64,000 nt of DNA, taken from assembly GCA_947561395.2 (NCBI GenBank), contig OX387187.1:27571829-27635828 (forward strand). The letters are read 5' to 3'. The translations under genes and the position numbers were made by a program. The DNA is from Buxus sempervirens (lineage: Eukaryota; Streptophyta; Magnoliopsida; Buxales; Buxaceae). Of this stretch, positions 19,949-31,400 are shown piece by piece (position 1 is the first letter of the stretch; each line of letters begins with the position of its first letter). Below the pieces are notes generated by a model. It ran no database searches. It had not been told where the DNA came from and saw only the letters and a list, made by a program, of their open reading frames with translations.

Positions 19949-22937
19949 TTGGTAGTTCTTTGAGTTCGGCGACTGCGGCTACCTCTGTAATCTGTAGTTG
20001 CGCCGTTTGTAGTATAGCCGAACTTGAAGTGATCGGCTGCCCATTCTTGTCATATCCACTAAATGAAATTGGTTTTACCCCTTCGTTATAAAGGGATGCA
20101 TGTGCGGCGTTGGAATCTACGGCAAATGGCCGCTGGTCGGCTTTTACTTCTTCGGTCTTGCCATCCTTCCAAAACAACAACGATTGGTGCAAAGAAGATG
20201 GTACGCATTTGTTCGAATGGATCCAATCTCTTCCCAGCAATGCGTTGTATCCGGCGGATGATTCAATTACGAAGAATGCCGTAAGAGATTGCCGTGTCCC
20301 AACCGTTAGTTCGATTGGGAGGATTCCTCTAGTTCCTGTAATACCTCCTGCAAAGTTAGTGACGGTGATTTCGGAAGAAATTAAATCCGAATAAGACTTA
20401 CCTAATTTCTTCAATGTGGAGATTGGGATGAAATTTATTGCTGCCCCATTATCAATTAGAATTCTATTGATAGGGATCCCGTTCATGTGCGCTTTTATAA
20501 ATAAAGGTTTCAGATGTTGAGTCATGGCTAAGGATGGTTCAACGAAACATACCTCTCCCACCAGACCGATTTTGTCACCATCGGCCGGTTTTTGGTCTTT
20601 TTTCTCTTCCTCGAGATGTTCCGGATCAATCACATACAAAGCTACTACGTCTTCCTCCTCCTGGATCTCCTCTAACCGTGGTAACTCCATGCTTGCCCCG
20701 AAAGTCATGGGTAATGTGAGGACCATATGACAGTCAAGTGGTATCGGGGGCATCCGACCGAAACAAATTTCGGCGATTGATGCATCTGCACTCAGAGGAG
20801 GCTGACTCAGTGACTCACTGATCTCGTCTTTCGGAGTTTCGAGCGTCAATTCCTCCGTTATTTCTACCGTAGAAGGAGTTGAGATCCTGCTATATTCTGT
20901 TAACAATTGTTCAACTAACAATTGTTCTCCTTCTCCTCCGGCGAAATTGTCCGTCAATTCCTCGTCCGAAACCAGCATTTCGGTCACTGCATTGGAATTG
21001 TGTTCGGAAGTAGTATCTGGAGGGATTGGTGAATCGGGCGGGCTCTTTTTGAGCCTTTGTGGTTTCGGAATGCGCCTTTTGGCAACAAACCTAGACGACC
21101 AATATGGCTCGGATGATCCAGTACTCTGTTCTTGGTATCGTCTCTTAGCTTGCTGTCGCTGCCAGCGTCGCTTCTGCGTTTTGGTCAGTTCTGCGATACT
21201 TGCCTGCGCATGGAAAGGAAATTTAGGATGAGTCAATCTTTTCCAGTGACCATCCTGCATAATAGGTGGTTTTACCATTATGGGTTTGACCCTGTTTACC
21301 ATCCTATATTGTTCGTGAGTCATATAGCCGCTATCCCTAGCGGAGCTATAGGTGGCTGCCGTCCTTGTCGGCGAGCCTACTCGTCTTCCAGAAGTTAAGT
21401 ACAAGGGTCTCTTGCCCCCCTGAGTGTGGCGTGCATCTTCATACTTGACTGATTTCCCTTTGTACTGGGAATACTGGTATTCTGCTATCACTTTTTGTTT
21501 GCAGTCTTGGCAAAGGAGGCCTGGTGACATTTCTATTTTCTCCGGAATCTTGCATGATGTATCTTTATTAACGGAAGAATCCTCTGAGGATTTAGCAACC
21601 GTTTCCGGTCGCTTTTTGGTTGCAGCTTGATTGGAAGACGATTCAGAAGGAACCGAAGCCAATTTCTTTGTTGTTTTCTCGTTGAGGTCTTGCTTCCTGT
21701 CTTCTTCTATCCTGGGTTCGCGTCTGGACTTATGCCACCATTCACCCCAGATTTCACCTCTCCTTTCTTGACGCCATGACCGTCCTTGTGTAGGTGGATA
21801 CCTCCAATGGTTTCTTGGCCGTAAATTCACCTGGTTTTGTACTGGTTGTGCTGTTTTCCCCCATTTCCCTGATGAGGATCCATCCAAGTCGATTTTAACT
21901 GCTGGAGTGCGTTTTGGCAAACCAATGGTAACCATATTCGCCGACACCTCTTTAGGGAATGGTTGTGTGTCAACCTGCATTTTCTCTTTGTCGGTTTCTG
22001 CAAACTTCAGGAGCCATTTATCAATATTCTCCTGTATCACATTGCGAAGCACAGTACATTCATTAGTTTCATGAGTTTTCACCCTGTGCCATTTACAAGC
22101 TTTACCCTTGGCCGCCACATTGGCTGGGATAAAAGGATGGTCTTTGGTCAGTCTGAAGAATCCTTGTTTCAAAAGGTATTCAAATACTTCAGCCGTCTTA
22201 TTTATGTCAAAGGAATAATTTCGGCTAAAAGTACTCGTCTCCTTTGTTGCTTCTGTATCCTTGGTTTTTCGGATAAGAATTGGACAGGTAATTGATTGTT
22301 TTCCCACGACTTCTACAACTCCGTATTCAAAGTTCGGGTCTTTGTAATAAGACCCGTAAGACGAGACTTTCTTTTCGTTGTCTTCCTGTAATAGCCATTC
22401 ATATTTGGTGGCTCTGGCCGACAACTCAAATAAGTCTTCAAACTGTTCACCTTCGAATTTCTTCCGAAGTTCAAAGTGTAGTCCGTTTAAAGCCAAATTT
22501 GCAAATTCCGATTCTGGTAAAAGAATTCGGCATTTGTTTTTCATATATTTAAAGCGAGCAATATATTTATCGGTCGATTCCCCCGGTTGTTGTCTTAACC
22601 GAGCAAGATCAACCATGGTCACTTCGGGCTCCGTGCGATAAAATTGGGAGTGGAATTTCTCTTCCATCATTCCCCAATTTGTAACTGAATTGGCCGGTAA
22701 GGTAATATACCATGTAAAGGCCTGTCCGGTCAATGAGTTTCCAAATAGTCTAAGTCTAAGGAAATTATTACCGGACGCCTCTCCACATTGAACCGTAAAT
22801 CGGCCAATGTGTTCAATGGTAGATTGTTGACCTTCTCCTGAAAACAAAGTGAATTCGGGAATCTTGTATCCCATAGGGAATTCAAATTGTTGGTCAATCC
22901 AGCCCGGGTAAGGTTTCCTATAAACTGGCCTAGTCAT
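19938..22937 (-). CDS. Gag (capsid/nucleocapsid) and aspartic protease
   Basis: A 999-codon frame. Residues about 20-190 are the retrotransposon gag domain (LFGNSLTGQAFTWYITLPA, WGMMEEKFHSQFY, RLRQQPGESTDKYIARFKY). Near residue 285 a knuckle CKWHRVKTHETNEC has spacing C-x2-H-x4-H-x4-C, a variant of the CCHC nucleocapsid motif. A long, basic, low-complexity middle follows. The C-terminal 200 residues are a retropepsin-like protease with ILIDNGAAINFIPISTLKK as the active-site loop (DNG in place of the usual DSG/DTG) and NALLGRDWIHSN as the second conserved motif. The first ATG directly follows a TGA that separates it from the gag N-terminus (22938-23525). The frame ends 11 bp into the RT ORF. 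Confidence 0.9.
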   Translation of the reverse strand: MTRPVYRKPYPGWIDQQFEFPMGYKIPEFTLFSGEGQQSTIEHIGRFTVQCGEASGNNFLRLRLFGNSLTGQAFTWYITLPANSVTNWGMMEEKFHSQFYRTEPEVTMVDLARLRQQPGESTDKYIARFKYMKNKCRILLPESEFANLALNGLHFELRKKFEGEQFEDLFELSARATKYEWLLQEDNEKKVSSYGSYYKDPNFEYGVVEVVGKQSITCPILIRKTKDTEATKETSTFSRNYSFDINKTAEVFEYLLKQGFFRLTKDHPFIPANVAAKGKACKWHRVKTHETNECTVLRNVIQENIDKWLLKFAETDKEKMQVDTQPFPKEVSANMVTIGLPKRTPAVKIDLDGSSSGKWGKTAQPVQNQVNLRPRNHWRYPPTQGRSWRQERRGEIWGEWWHKSRREPRIEEDRKQDLNEKTTKKLASVPSESSSNQAATKKRPETVAKSSEDSSVNKDTSCKIPEKIEMSPGLLCQDCKQKVIAEYQYSQYKGKSVKYEDARHTQGGKRPLYLTSGRRVGSPTRTAATYSSARDSGYMTHEQYRMVNRVKPIMVKPPIMQDGHWKRLTHPKFPFHAQASIAELTKTQKRRWQRQQAKRRYQEQSTGSSEPYWSSRFVAKRRIPKPQRLKKSPPDSPIPPDTTSEHNSNAVTEMLVSDEELTDNFAGGEGEQLLVEQLLTEYSRISTPSTVEITEELTLETPKDEISESLSQPPLSADASIAEICFGRMPPIPLDCHMVLTLPMTFGASMELPRLEEIQEEEDVVALYVIDPEHLEEEKKDQKPADGDKIGLVGEVCFVEPSLAMTQHLKPLFIKAHMNGIPINRILIDNGAAINFIPISTLKKLGKSYSDLISSEITVTNFAGGITGTRGILPIELTVGTRQSLTAFFVIESSAGYNALLGRDWIHSNKCVPSSLHQSLLFWKDGKTEEVKADQRPFAVDSNAAHASLYNEGVKPISFSGYDKNGQPITSSSAILQTAQLQITEVAAVAELKELPNDG

Positions 22938-23525
22938 TCATCGGTGATATTGATCTCCGATCATTTTTTGAATTACATATTGGATGTAATTACAGTTTAC
23001 GGCCATATTTCTTACCCCAATATCTTCTCTATGGTTCTCCTGCGCTTCCCTTTGTCCCATGGGCCGCACCTCGATCGGAGGCACATTAGGATGGACTGGG
23101 ACACCAGGAGGTATTTCTCCCCTAAAAGCGGCGGTGTTGGCCTGTTCATTTCGGCCGTTTCCACCTAGGTTCATGATCGGTGGCTGCTCCAGGATATTTA
23201 TCCTTTCGTGAGCATTTGATCCGGCAGCCGATGTTTCGGCTCGTTCGGCCATCATGGCCGGTCTTGCCATTGTAGAGAAACCTTCCTGTAAAACCGCTAG
23301 GATTCTACCATTATCAGAAGAAATTTTGTTAATACCCTGGCCAAAGCCTGCCATTTGTTGGCTGAGACCTTGTATGGCCTGAATAAGTCGCTCATTAAGG
23401 TCCGGCTGAGAACTCGAAGGTCCTTCTTCTAGGACTTCTGAAGCATAAAGAGGATTTACCTGAGATTCGGCAGGTTCCTCTGGCGCTGCATTTTCAGCAT
23501 GCCGAGTACTTCTTCTTGCCGCCAT
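22938..23525 (-). CDS. Gag N-terminal segment
   Basis: Begins MAARRSTRHAENAAPEEPAE and ends IGDQYHR followed by TGA and, at once, the ATG of the main gag ORF in the same frame. Composition is polar, with a helical stretch (NERLIQAIQGLSQQMAGFGQ) typical of the N-terminal part of plant gypsy gag. The frame runs upstream into the LTR to an ATG at 23660, but 23525 lies just after the primer site and is the likelier start. The TGA may be a nonsense mutation or a genuine separation of two proteins. Confidence 0.75.
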   Translation of the reverse strand: MAARRSTRHAENAAPEEPAESQVNPLYASEVLEEGPSSSQPDLNERLIQAIQGLSQQMAGFGQGINKISSDNGRILAVLQEGFSTMARPAMMAERAETSAAGSNAHERINILEQPPIMNLGGNGRNEQANTAAFRGEIPPGVPVHPNVPPIEVRPMGQREAQENHREDIGVRNMAVNCNYIQYVIQKMIGDQYHR

Positions 23526-23548
23526 TAGTGCTCTTTCAAAGACTAATG

Positions 23549-23566
23549 GTCCCACCGGGCGTGCCA
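23549..23566 (-). other. Primer binding site
   Basis: On the minus strand, eight bases after the end of the 5' LTR, the sequence reads TGGCACGCCCGGTGGGAC. The leading TGG pairs with the CCA end of a tRNA. I could not assign the tRNA with confidence. Confidence 0.65.
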
Positions 23567-23574
23567 AAAAGGGA

Positions 23575-24672
23575 TGTTGCTCCAAAAATGGGCCGGTGTG
23601 GACACGTGTCGAAGATGGTGATGTGTCTCTACGCGGGCGTGCCAGTATCGTTTGATACAATGATTTTCGAGTCGATTCCTGACCCCGGGCACCTGTTCCG
23701 AATCTGAACCGGGGTCGGTTCAGTCGTACTGCAAGTCACCTGTGATAAAATCGGTCAGACGATGGTATGAAGACTAGGGGTTCGGTCTTTGTTTTGGGTT
23801 CTTGTAAGTGTTTGAAAGCGAAAGCAACTAACGGCACACAAATCCTTTATTATTAAATCGGCCGAATAGCCGAAAACGACAACAGATAATCCTCAAAAGG
23901 GAAACAAAAGTACAAAAGAAAACCGGCAGGGCTCGCAGGACCGGCCTGTTCTGGTCTTATAGCCGTAATCGGGTATAAGCGCAGGAGGAAGGGGGCGGCT
24001 GCTAGCAAAGCCAGTTCAGGGGGTTCACCTTGGATTGCTGCTTACCCGAAAATACACGAGTCACCTGGCGTGAATAGAGCGAGTCTCGGGACCGGCTGCT
24101 CGGGATTCTGTAAAGACAGAACTGCGAGTCAGGGGCGGCCTCGACTTACTCTCCGGTGGCAGGATTCTGGTGTTAGTCGGAGTAAAGAGGGGTCGAAGAT
24201 GTCACTGCGACTGGAAGCAGTGAGAGAAGTCCTAGTTTATCCGTCTGTATTAGAGGGGATAAAGGATCACGGATGATCAAAATAATATAATAACCGGTTG
24301 CGGTTGTGTGGATTGTGTCCTTGAGCTCTTCGAATTGGTGCCTTTTATAGCCGCTCCTTGACGGTTGCTTAACGTCCTACTCTTGCACGATCTTCATGGC
24401 GGTTGGTCATCTTCAGTTCTCTGTTTCAAAATGATAACCGCCCTTCCATGATCTTAAAATAGTTTTATTCTTGAACGGCCGATGGCACGATCTTCTGATA
24501 TTTGTGGTTTTGTCGTATTGGCTTGCGTGGCTCGAACCGCATTCTTCTGTATGCGTGCTGACGTGGCCTGCTCAATCATTCAAAGCCTACGTGCCTTGAT
24601 GTCGTGGCCTAACCAAGCCACCTAGGCACCACGTGTTCTTCTCTTATTCGTCGGTTATATAGGGTGTAAACA
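23575..24672 (-). repeat. 5' LTR (element sense), 1,098 bp, intact
   Basis: TG...CA termini, near-identical to the left LTR (3454-6962 without the insertion). U3 is at the high-coordinate side. About 98.5% identity to its partner by hand count implies an insertion on the order of half a million to one million years under usual plant substitution rates (inference). Confidence 0.95.
24342..24349 (-). promoter_or_regulatory. LTR promoter TATA box (TATAAAAG)
   Basis: GGCTATAAAAGGCACC on the minus strand, about 325 bp from the 5' end of the LTR, is the best core promoter for the gag-pol transcript. It is conserved at 6632-6639 in the other LTR. Confidence 0.65.
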
Positions 24673-24677
24673 GTTTC
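24673..24677. repeat. Target site duplication GTTTC (right)
   Basis: Directly follows the LTR end and matches 3449-3453. Confidence 0.9.
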
Positions 24678-25429
24678 TTTTGTGGAAAGTTATTGTGTTA
24701 GAATACAGTTCAGGCTTTTGGGTCACAGAACGTGAACCAAGTCCAACCCACACTCAACTTGGGGATTAAAATTAAACCCAAAACAACTCTAAACACAAAC
24801 TAAAACTTTAGTTCAAGCTATTATTTGGGTTGGATGGGATAGGTTTTGTGCACGTTGGGCAAAACTTATAGTTCTACGCTAGTGGCCCACCCTTAGCTCT
24901 ATGTAGCTCTGCTTCTAACCAAAATCAGGAACTCCAATACCACCACTACCTTCACTACCGTGACATACTTCCAACAGTATCACCACTATTATAATTGATT
25001 TCAATTACTACCAACCATATCTAACACAATCAATAAAATTACCAAATTGTTTTTAAAAACGTCACCAAATGCATTTTTTAATGATTTTTTAAAATTATAA
25101 TTGAGTTTAACTAAATGTTACCAAATATGTTTTTCTTCCCACGAGATATAAAAGCAATATGAAAAGTTTTTGGTTTTTAAATTGTTTTTTTATATAAAAA
25201 AATAGCTTACAAGATAATTACGATATGTAAACTCAATCCGGGTTGGTTTGATTCGGTTCAATTCTTATAATATAGTTATAAATCTGGTTTTAGTTTGGTT
25301 CGGCTAAACTAAGACATAAAACCAAACCAAATGTCATAAAACCCAATCAAAACCGACTTTGGGCAGTCACATACAAGACGCAATAAAGAAAGGTGGAACG
25401 GGGACTGGGGTGAGCGAGGTGAAAGGAGA
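24678..25429 (+). other. Intergenic and upstream region of NDUFA12
   Basis: AT-rich spacer that continues the original pre-insertion flank of the retrotransposon, then the presumed promoter and short 5' UTR of the complex I gene. No convincing TATA box close to the start; no gene seen. Confidence 0.5.
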
Positions 25430-28400
25430 ATGGCGTCGTTTCTGAAGGGCGCTCTCAAGGCGATTAAGGAGAAAGGAATCGGAGGTATCGTGAGGGAGAT
25501 CAATGAAGGAGGATACTTGTATGTTCCTTTATTCCCTTCGCTCACCTTCTACTCACTTCATATATTTCTATTTATTTCTCCTTTTTCCTCGCGTTTTGTT
25601 TACTCCGGACGTTAAAAAATGCGCGTATTCCAGATGAATTTATAACCATATTTCGTTTAATTAATTGCCCTATTGATTCCGTTATTTTGTTTCCGTGGGA
25701 CGTGTGTGTTTTAAATTTAAATTTACAATAAAGAAGAAAAGGACCAAGATCTCTGCAATTTCTGCTTCAATGTGATTGGAATCTATTGTAATTCGCTAAA
25801 ATCAAGCTTGACAGAGGGCTTGTAATTCTATGTACTACCATTTTTTGATAATATAATATTAAAGAACAAGTACTGGGCTCTTCTCAGGGGAACAGCTAGG
25901 CATCCTGAAGTAATTCAGATATAATATTAATTTATTCGTTGCGCTTTTGCACACAGCAGTTAGATTAAATGACCATCTTTTGCAGAGGAAACATCAGCAT
26001 AACCATAACTTCCTTCTTACTCGACTACACATATACTGGTAGTTAACCAATTACCACTTTTCTTTTAGAGACTCAAGTCAATCAAGATACCACACACATT
26101 GATATGTGCAAGTTTGCACAAACCATAATGATCAGACGGGTCTTTGTGTATTTATGTCATTTGATTTTCTAGTGGGAATTTTTGCATGATCAAAATTGTC
26201 AAAAACTAAATTTTGACCGTTTTTCTCTTGATTGATAGAAAATCATTTCATTTGTTCTTTTATGCAAAGAGAAGGGAACCAAATAAATACGAGATCTAAA
26301 ATTGATGCATGGATGGTCTTATGGTTTTTGTGGATTAGCTTTAATAGAGGTGATTTATAGGTGATCAAAGTTGTTGACAAAAGAATCTAGATTATGGGTT
26401 CGTTGCATTATTTCCTCTATTTTGAATAATTGGATGGTTTTGATGTTTTTGCTATTATATTACTATTGGAATATCATTTAAGAAGCAGAAAGATTATCTA
26501 TTTTTAAAATATTGGAGTAAAAGGTGAGAAAATCAAGGAAAAACATGATACCATTTTTTTATAGATACTGTGTTTTAGTACGAGTATGAGTTATGCCTGT
26601 AAATAGACTAGTGCATGGCTTCTGAGAATTTTGAAACTTTCAGTGAAAGTTGTCTTTCATGAGTTTCCTTGTTACATGTTTCATTCATTGAGGATTATTC
26701 AAGTGGCTGTATGTATGCCTATACGTGTAGTTCCGCAAATGTATTGTTTAATATGTGACTTTTCTGATGTTTTTGATGAAAAAGAAAAAGGCACGTGTTG
26801 AAATTATATGACTTTTTGGGTTGACAAACAAGAATGGGAGTGTAGGCCAATATGATATGAAAATTTCTCAACTTTTGTAGGCTCATAAAACTAGCTGTGG
26901 TATTTTGAATTTCATTATTAAGTCTACTGACCATTGACCACCAGGTCTATAGGTGCCCTTCTTTGACGTAAAATTCCTCATTATTTGCTGTTCTACACCT
27001 TAAGAAAGTTTAAGGCAATCTACTTAATGGGCTACCTAGCAAGCTAGTGTCATTGCATCTTTTTTGTTGTAGCACTGCATCCGAAGAATTCTGGTAATGT
27101 ATTGTGGTTTGAACTTGTGATCATTATTCCTGAATTACAATCCATATGATAGGGCTGAACCACTAACTTCTCGTCCTCATTAAGTTATTAATTTACCTGG
27201 AAAGCTCTATTAATAATAGACACAAAAATAGTTTTTTTTTTTAAATTATTGGAGACTGGACAAAATCGATTATCACCTGGAACTCTTCTGGTGTATAATC
27301 TCTGTGATTGCGAACATGGAGCGCTTCTTCATTTTTATGTGTAAAGAGTTATATATATTTTTGTATCCTGACATTTTCTGACATTCTTCTTCTGAGCTTC
27401 TCGTCTTTAAATTGAATATATAATTTTGGTGTCAAATTGTCAATTGTTGATTTGAGTTACCAACACATCTTCTCTGATATAGTTACCTTTTGCTTTTTGA
27501 TTCATGCAGGAGGGCACTTTTGGATGGGAACCTTATGTAAGTATCAACAGGGACTACTCATTTAGTTGAAAGTTCCTTCTACTATTTATGCCTTTTCATT
27601 TATCATATCCATGGATAACTTTCTGATGCCAAATTTTCTATATTTCTATAAACAAAAAAATTGCAAAACTATGGCTTGGCATGGAAATGTCAAAGGTCAA
27701 GCCAGTTGCCAGTCCACCCACCTGCATTTGGTTGTGGCCCTTTTGTCATGCTCATACTTTATATAATTTTCGCACAAGTGTTATTTCATTTCATATGATG
27801 CAGTTAACCAGTATTTCTTACTTCTTTTCTTGTATTTTTTTTTTACTATTAAGTCTAATTTTATTTAACTTTTAAGTCTAATTTGATATAGTTGTTCGTG
27901 AATGTTTAAATCAGTTAAAGAATGATAAGAAATGAAATACGTGAATTTGAATAACTTACACAACCAAATACTCAATTTACTGACTTATAGCCACCCCATG
28001 GAAACCCATGCAACTAGTTGCTACCACTTCCAAGAGTATGATTGAACCAAATATTTGCACTGTCATGTACATTAATAACATGTCACTAGCTGTGGGAAAG
28101 ACGCCTTCCAACTTTCTTGGACACCAAAGAACCAATGTTAGAGCTCGATGACAAGTTCAATTCAAGGCAGCAATAAGGTTGGCAAGGGAGTGAAGTAACT
28201 ACCTCACCCTCTGTAAAAGGAGAAAAGATATAAAAGGGGAAATTAAGGAGAGAAGAAAGATAGTGTACAAAAGAACAAAGAGAAGAGGATTTGGAAGGAG
28301 AGTGAAATTAGTGCTTTTATCTAAAGGAGATAAATTATAGAGCAGGTTGTTATTGCTAATGGATGCTCCAATAAAATTTTTAGGGTGGGAATTCTGGCTT

Positions 28401-31400
28401 TTATATAAACTTGACTTGGAGAAGCTACATGACCATGTCAGTCTCATGGGAGTTTCTGATCTACTTGTTATGGTTTGGGTGGTAATGGAGAAATTGCATT
28501 CAAAATGTGGATGTTTTGTCTGATTTAGTGGAACTTTCTGTGTGCTAGCAAATGGAGCTTCTACTGGGTTTTTAGAGCCTACAGGGGTATTACACTTTAT
28601 CCCCTTTATCCCCTTCCCATGCATTATTATAGATAAAGCACTTTGTAGACCCGTACAGAAGGCTGTGATTCAATATTGGAGAGTGTAGAGGCATCATTGT
28701 CATTAATAGAGAAGAAAATGTTTGATTCAATCATGTTTACCCTTTTACACCTGGCTTGATCTGGTTCAGATTAGATTTATGCAAGGATGGAAATTTTGTG
28801 TTTCGCCAAAATTTTGTTGGCGAAATTTCTTCGAAATATGCGTTTTCTTGTTGTTTTTACTTTTTCTTGTATCTTTTTGGTTTAATACATTCATAATAAA
28901 TGCATAATGTGGAAATCTGGGAAAATCTAGGGAAATTTGGAGAAATCTGGGGAAATTTCACCATATTTCGCTAACATTTCGCTGATATTTCTCCGAAATC
29001 AGGGAAACTGGGGAAATCTTGTTTTCTCCAAACATTAAGAAATTTCGGTGAAATTTAGATATGTCAATCCATGGATTTATGATCAAACTGGGCCACAATT
29101 CTAATAAAATAGTTGAAGCATATGGTCTAGTCAGATTTTTAAAATAATGGTCAATATTGATAATTTGAAGGTTCTGTTGTGGAAAATGAATTCTATAATA
29201 TTTCCTATCTTCAATTTGGAGGTGACCAACATTGTTTGTAGAGCTCCCAAGTTGCAATTTGAGGTGTTGAGATATATTTAATGAAAAATGGATGCAGATA
29301 TATTTTTTGTGAGCCATTTTTTTTGGGAAAGTCAGTCTGAAAAGAAGTGACATATTTGGAGTTGGGTTGCACATTGTTTTGGGTTGTAGGGTGGAAACTT
29401 TACCAATTCAATATTTTTTTGGATCCCACTTGGGGCAATCTTGAAGAATTCGGTCTCTTATGATAGAATTGTGGGTGTGGGGTTTTGTGTTTGGGGGGGG
29501 GGGGGGGGGGGGAGCCACACTTATTGAAGCTCTTCATCTAACTTGACAACGAACAAGAAGTTCCGCATTGAAGATTTAGCATCCGTGGCTAATAGAATCA
29601 AGAAGCTGAGAAAAAGTTACTATGAAGTTGGATGAGCAACAGCAAGAAGTATCATTTTTTTGGATGGGATGATGTTTGTGAATTCAGAGAAGAGTGGGGC
29701 AATTGAGCAAATGGTTGAGGTGGGGTGAGGAGATAAAGTAATATTTTGACTTGACACTTTTTGTGGGTATTCGCTCTTGTAACTCTATTTCCCAGATTTC
29801 CTTTTGGTTTCTTCAGTCCAAGATGTCTACATTATTGAGTTGCTAATCAGGGGTCATAAGAGGGTGCTCCCGGAACTTGGTTTGTGAATTTTATTACTTG
29901 ACGAGGCTTTGGATTCTTTCCTATTTATTACTTATGCTCTCTGATTATGTTTCTGAGGAGGAGCCAGATACACAAAGATGGCTGTGGTACAAAGAGTGGG
30001 ATTTTTCATTCAGCTCTTTATTCCTATCCCTACACCAGAATGAGTCTTGGAATGGTCTGGTATTTGCTTATTTGATAATCGGTTACCCGATGTAGTTGGC
30101 TTTTTTCTTTTGGTCAACAATGTTGAACAAAATCCTTATGCTAGACCACCACCTGATCTTGTAAAGTTAGGAGATCACCTGATAAAGTGAATATTTTCTC
30201 TCTTTCTCCTTTTAATACATATATATGTACAACCTAAATTTACCCACCACTATGTCCAGTAAAGTTGGGCTCCTTCCAAATCACATGTTTTTGAATCTGA
30301 AATGGCATGGGTGGTTTTCAATTCCCATTGTAAGTGAAGTACGAATGTGCTTTGGAGCTGGGATTGTTAGTTCTTGGGGAATAATTGTACAGAAATGATA
30401 ATGCAGCTAACCGAGCATGATCCTGAATCTCTACAACCTACATAAATTTGAGTTCGTGATTGTGAGATCATGTAAATGAAAAACCACTGATGGCAAGTCC
30501 ATTTATTTATATTCAATTAGTTGAGATAATCTGTCATACAAGAGTTGATAAAATAACTTATTTCTTATTGTTGCAGAATTGGATAATATTGAAGTTTGAA
30601 ATACCCAATTATGAACCAGGTATTCCCACTTGCTTTAGATCTCTTCCAGAAAAGAGTCTTGAGCTACGGGATCATTTAGCCCATTAGTCTTCATTGAGAA
30701 AAATAAATTTATTCCTTTAACTTCCACAAATTCCCTGTGGAAATAGTTATAATTGTTTTCACACTCAAAGAAAAATATTGGTGTTTGCACATAAGTAGAA
30801 TGGACTTGGACATTAGAAGAGTAACTGGTTTTTTTTGGCCTTCATTGCTGACATAAATATGATGTTTCATGCTGAACCAACTGAAGCCTGGACATAATTG
30901 AGCTCACTGTTCAGCTTTTCAAAATGTGTCGGAGATAGCTATGTTATCTCATTTTTTAAATTCTTCTTTCAAAATTTCCAGTTTCTGCCCAACTTTTGAA
31001 CCTGATCATCTCACTTATCAGCCAAGACCAGTTTTCCTTCTATTGCAAGACCTTTTAATCTGATTACATCACTTATCAGCTAAGCCAGGTTCCTTCACAT
31101 CCCAAGACGGGGTGCACTTTATTGGTTAAGAAGCATTGTGCAACTTTTATCTGTTTATTAGCCACTTGTTGAAGTCCAATGTGAATTAAAGTCTAAATTC
31201 AGAGGAAAAAGGATTAGTAAGCTCATATTGCTTAACTTGGAATAATGTTCAACAAAGGCATCCTTTTTATGAAAATCTCATATGCATTCATGATGATCTA
31301 CAGAGCTGCAGGTCCTGTTCTGATTTGAGGTATACTGAGCTGCTATTGAGGAAATAAATACTTGATATGCAATCATCACCCAACCTTCATCAGTTGCTGC

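Larger units (their letters stand above)
3454..24672 (-). mobile_element. Tat-like Ty3/gypsy LTR retrotransposon with antisense PMD genes, nested insertions
   Basis: Both ends carry the same LTR, beginning TGTTGCTCC and ending GTGTAAACA on the plus strand, and the whole is bracketed by the direct repeat GTTTC (3449-3453 and 24673-24677). Gag, protease, RT, RNase H and integrase lie on the minus strand in the Ty3/gypsy order, so the element reads right to left. The remnant of a second RNase H between the first RNase H and integrase, the CHHC knuckle in a very long gag, and extra ORFs between pol and the 3' LTR point to the Tat/Ogre/Retand group. The two PMD genes (7195-15885) lie on the opposite strand. 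Removing the two nested solo LTRs leaves an element of about 16.3 kb. Pol carries nonsense codons and frameshifts, so this copy is not autonomous. Confidence 0.93.

Noticed and set aside
28199..28624. 141-codon minus-strand open frame in NDUFA12 intron 2
   Set aside because: Low-complexity Ser/Leu-rich composition, no recognisable domain, no splice context.
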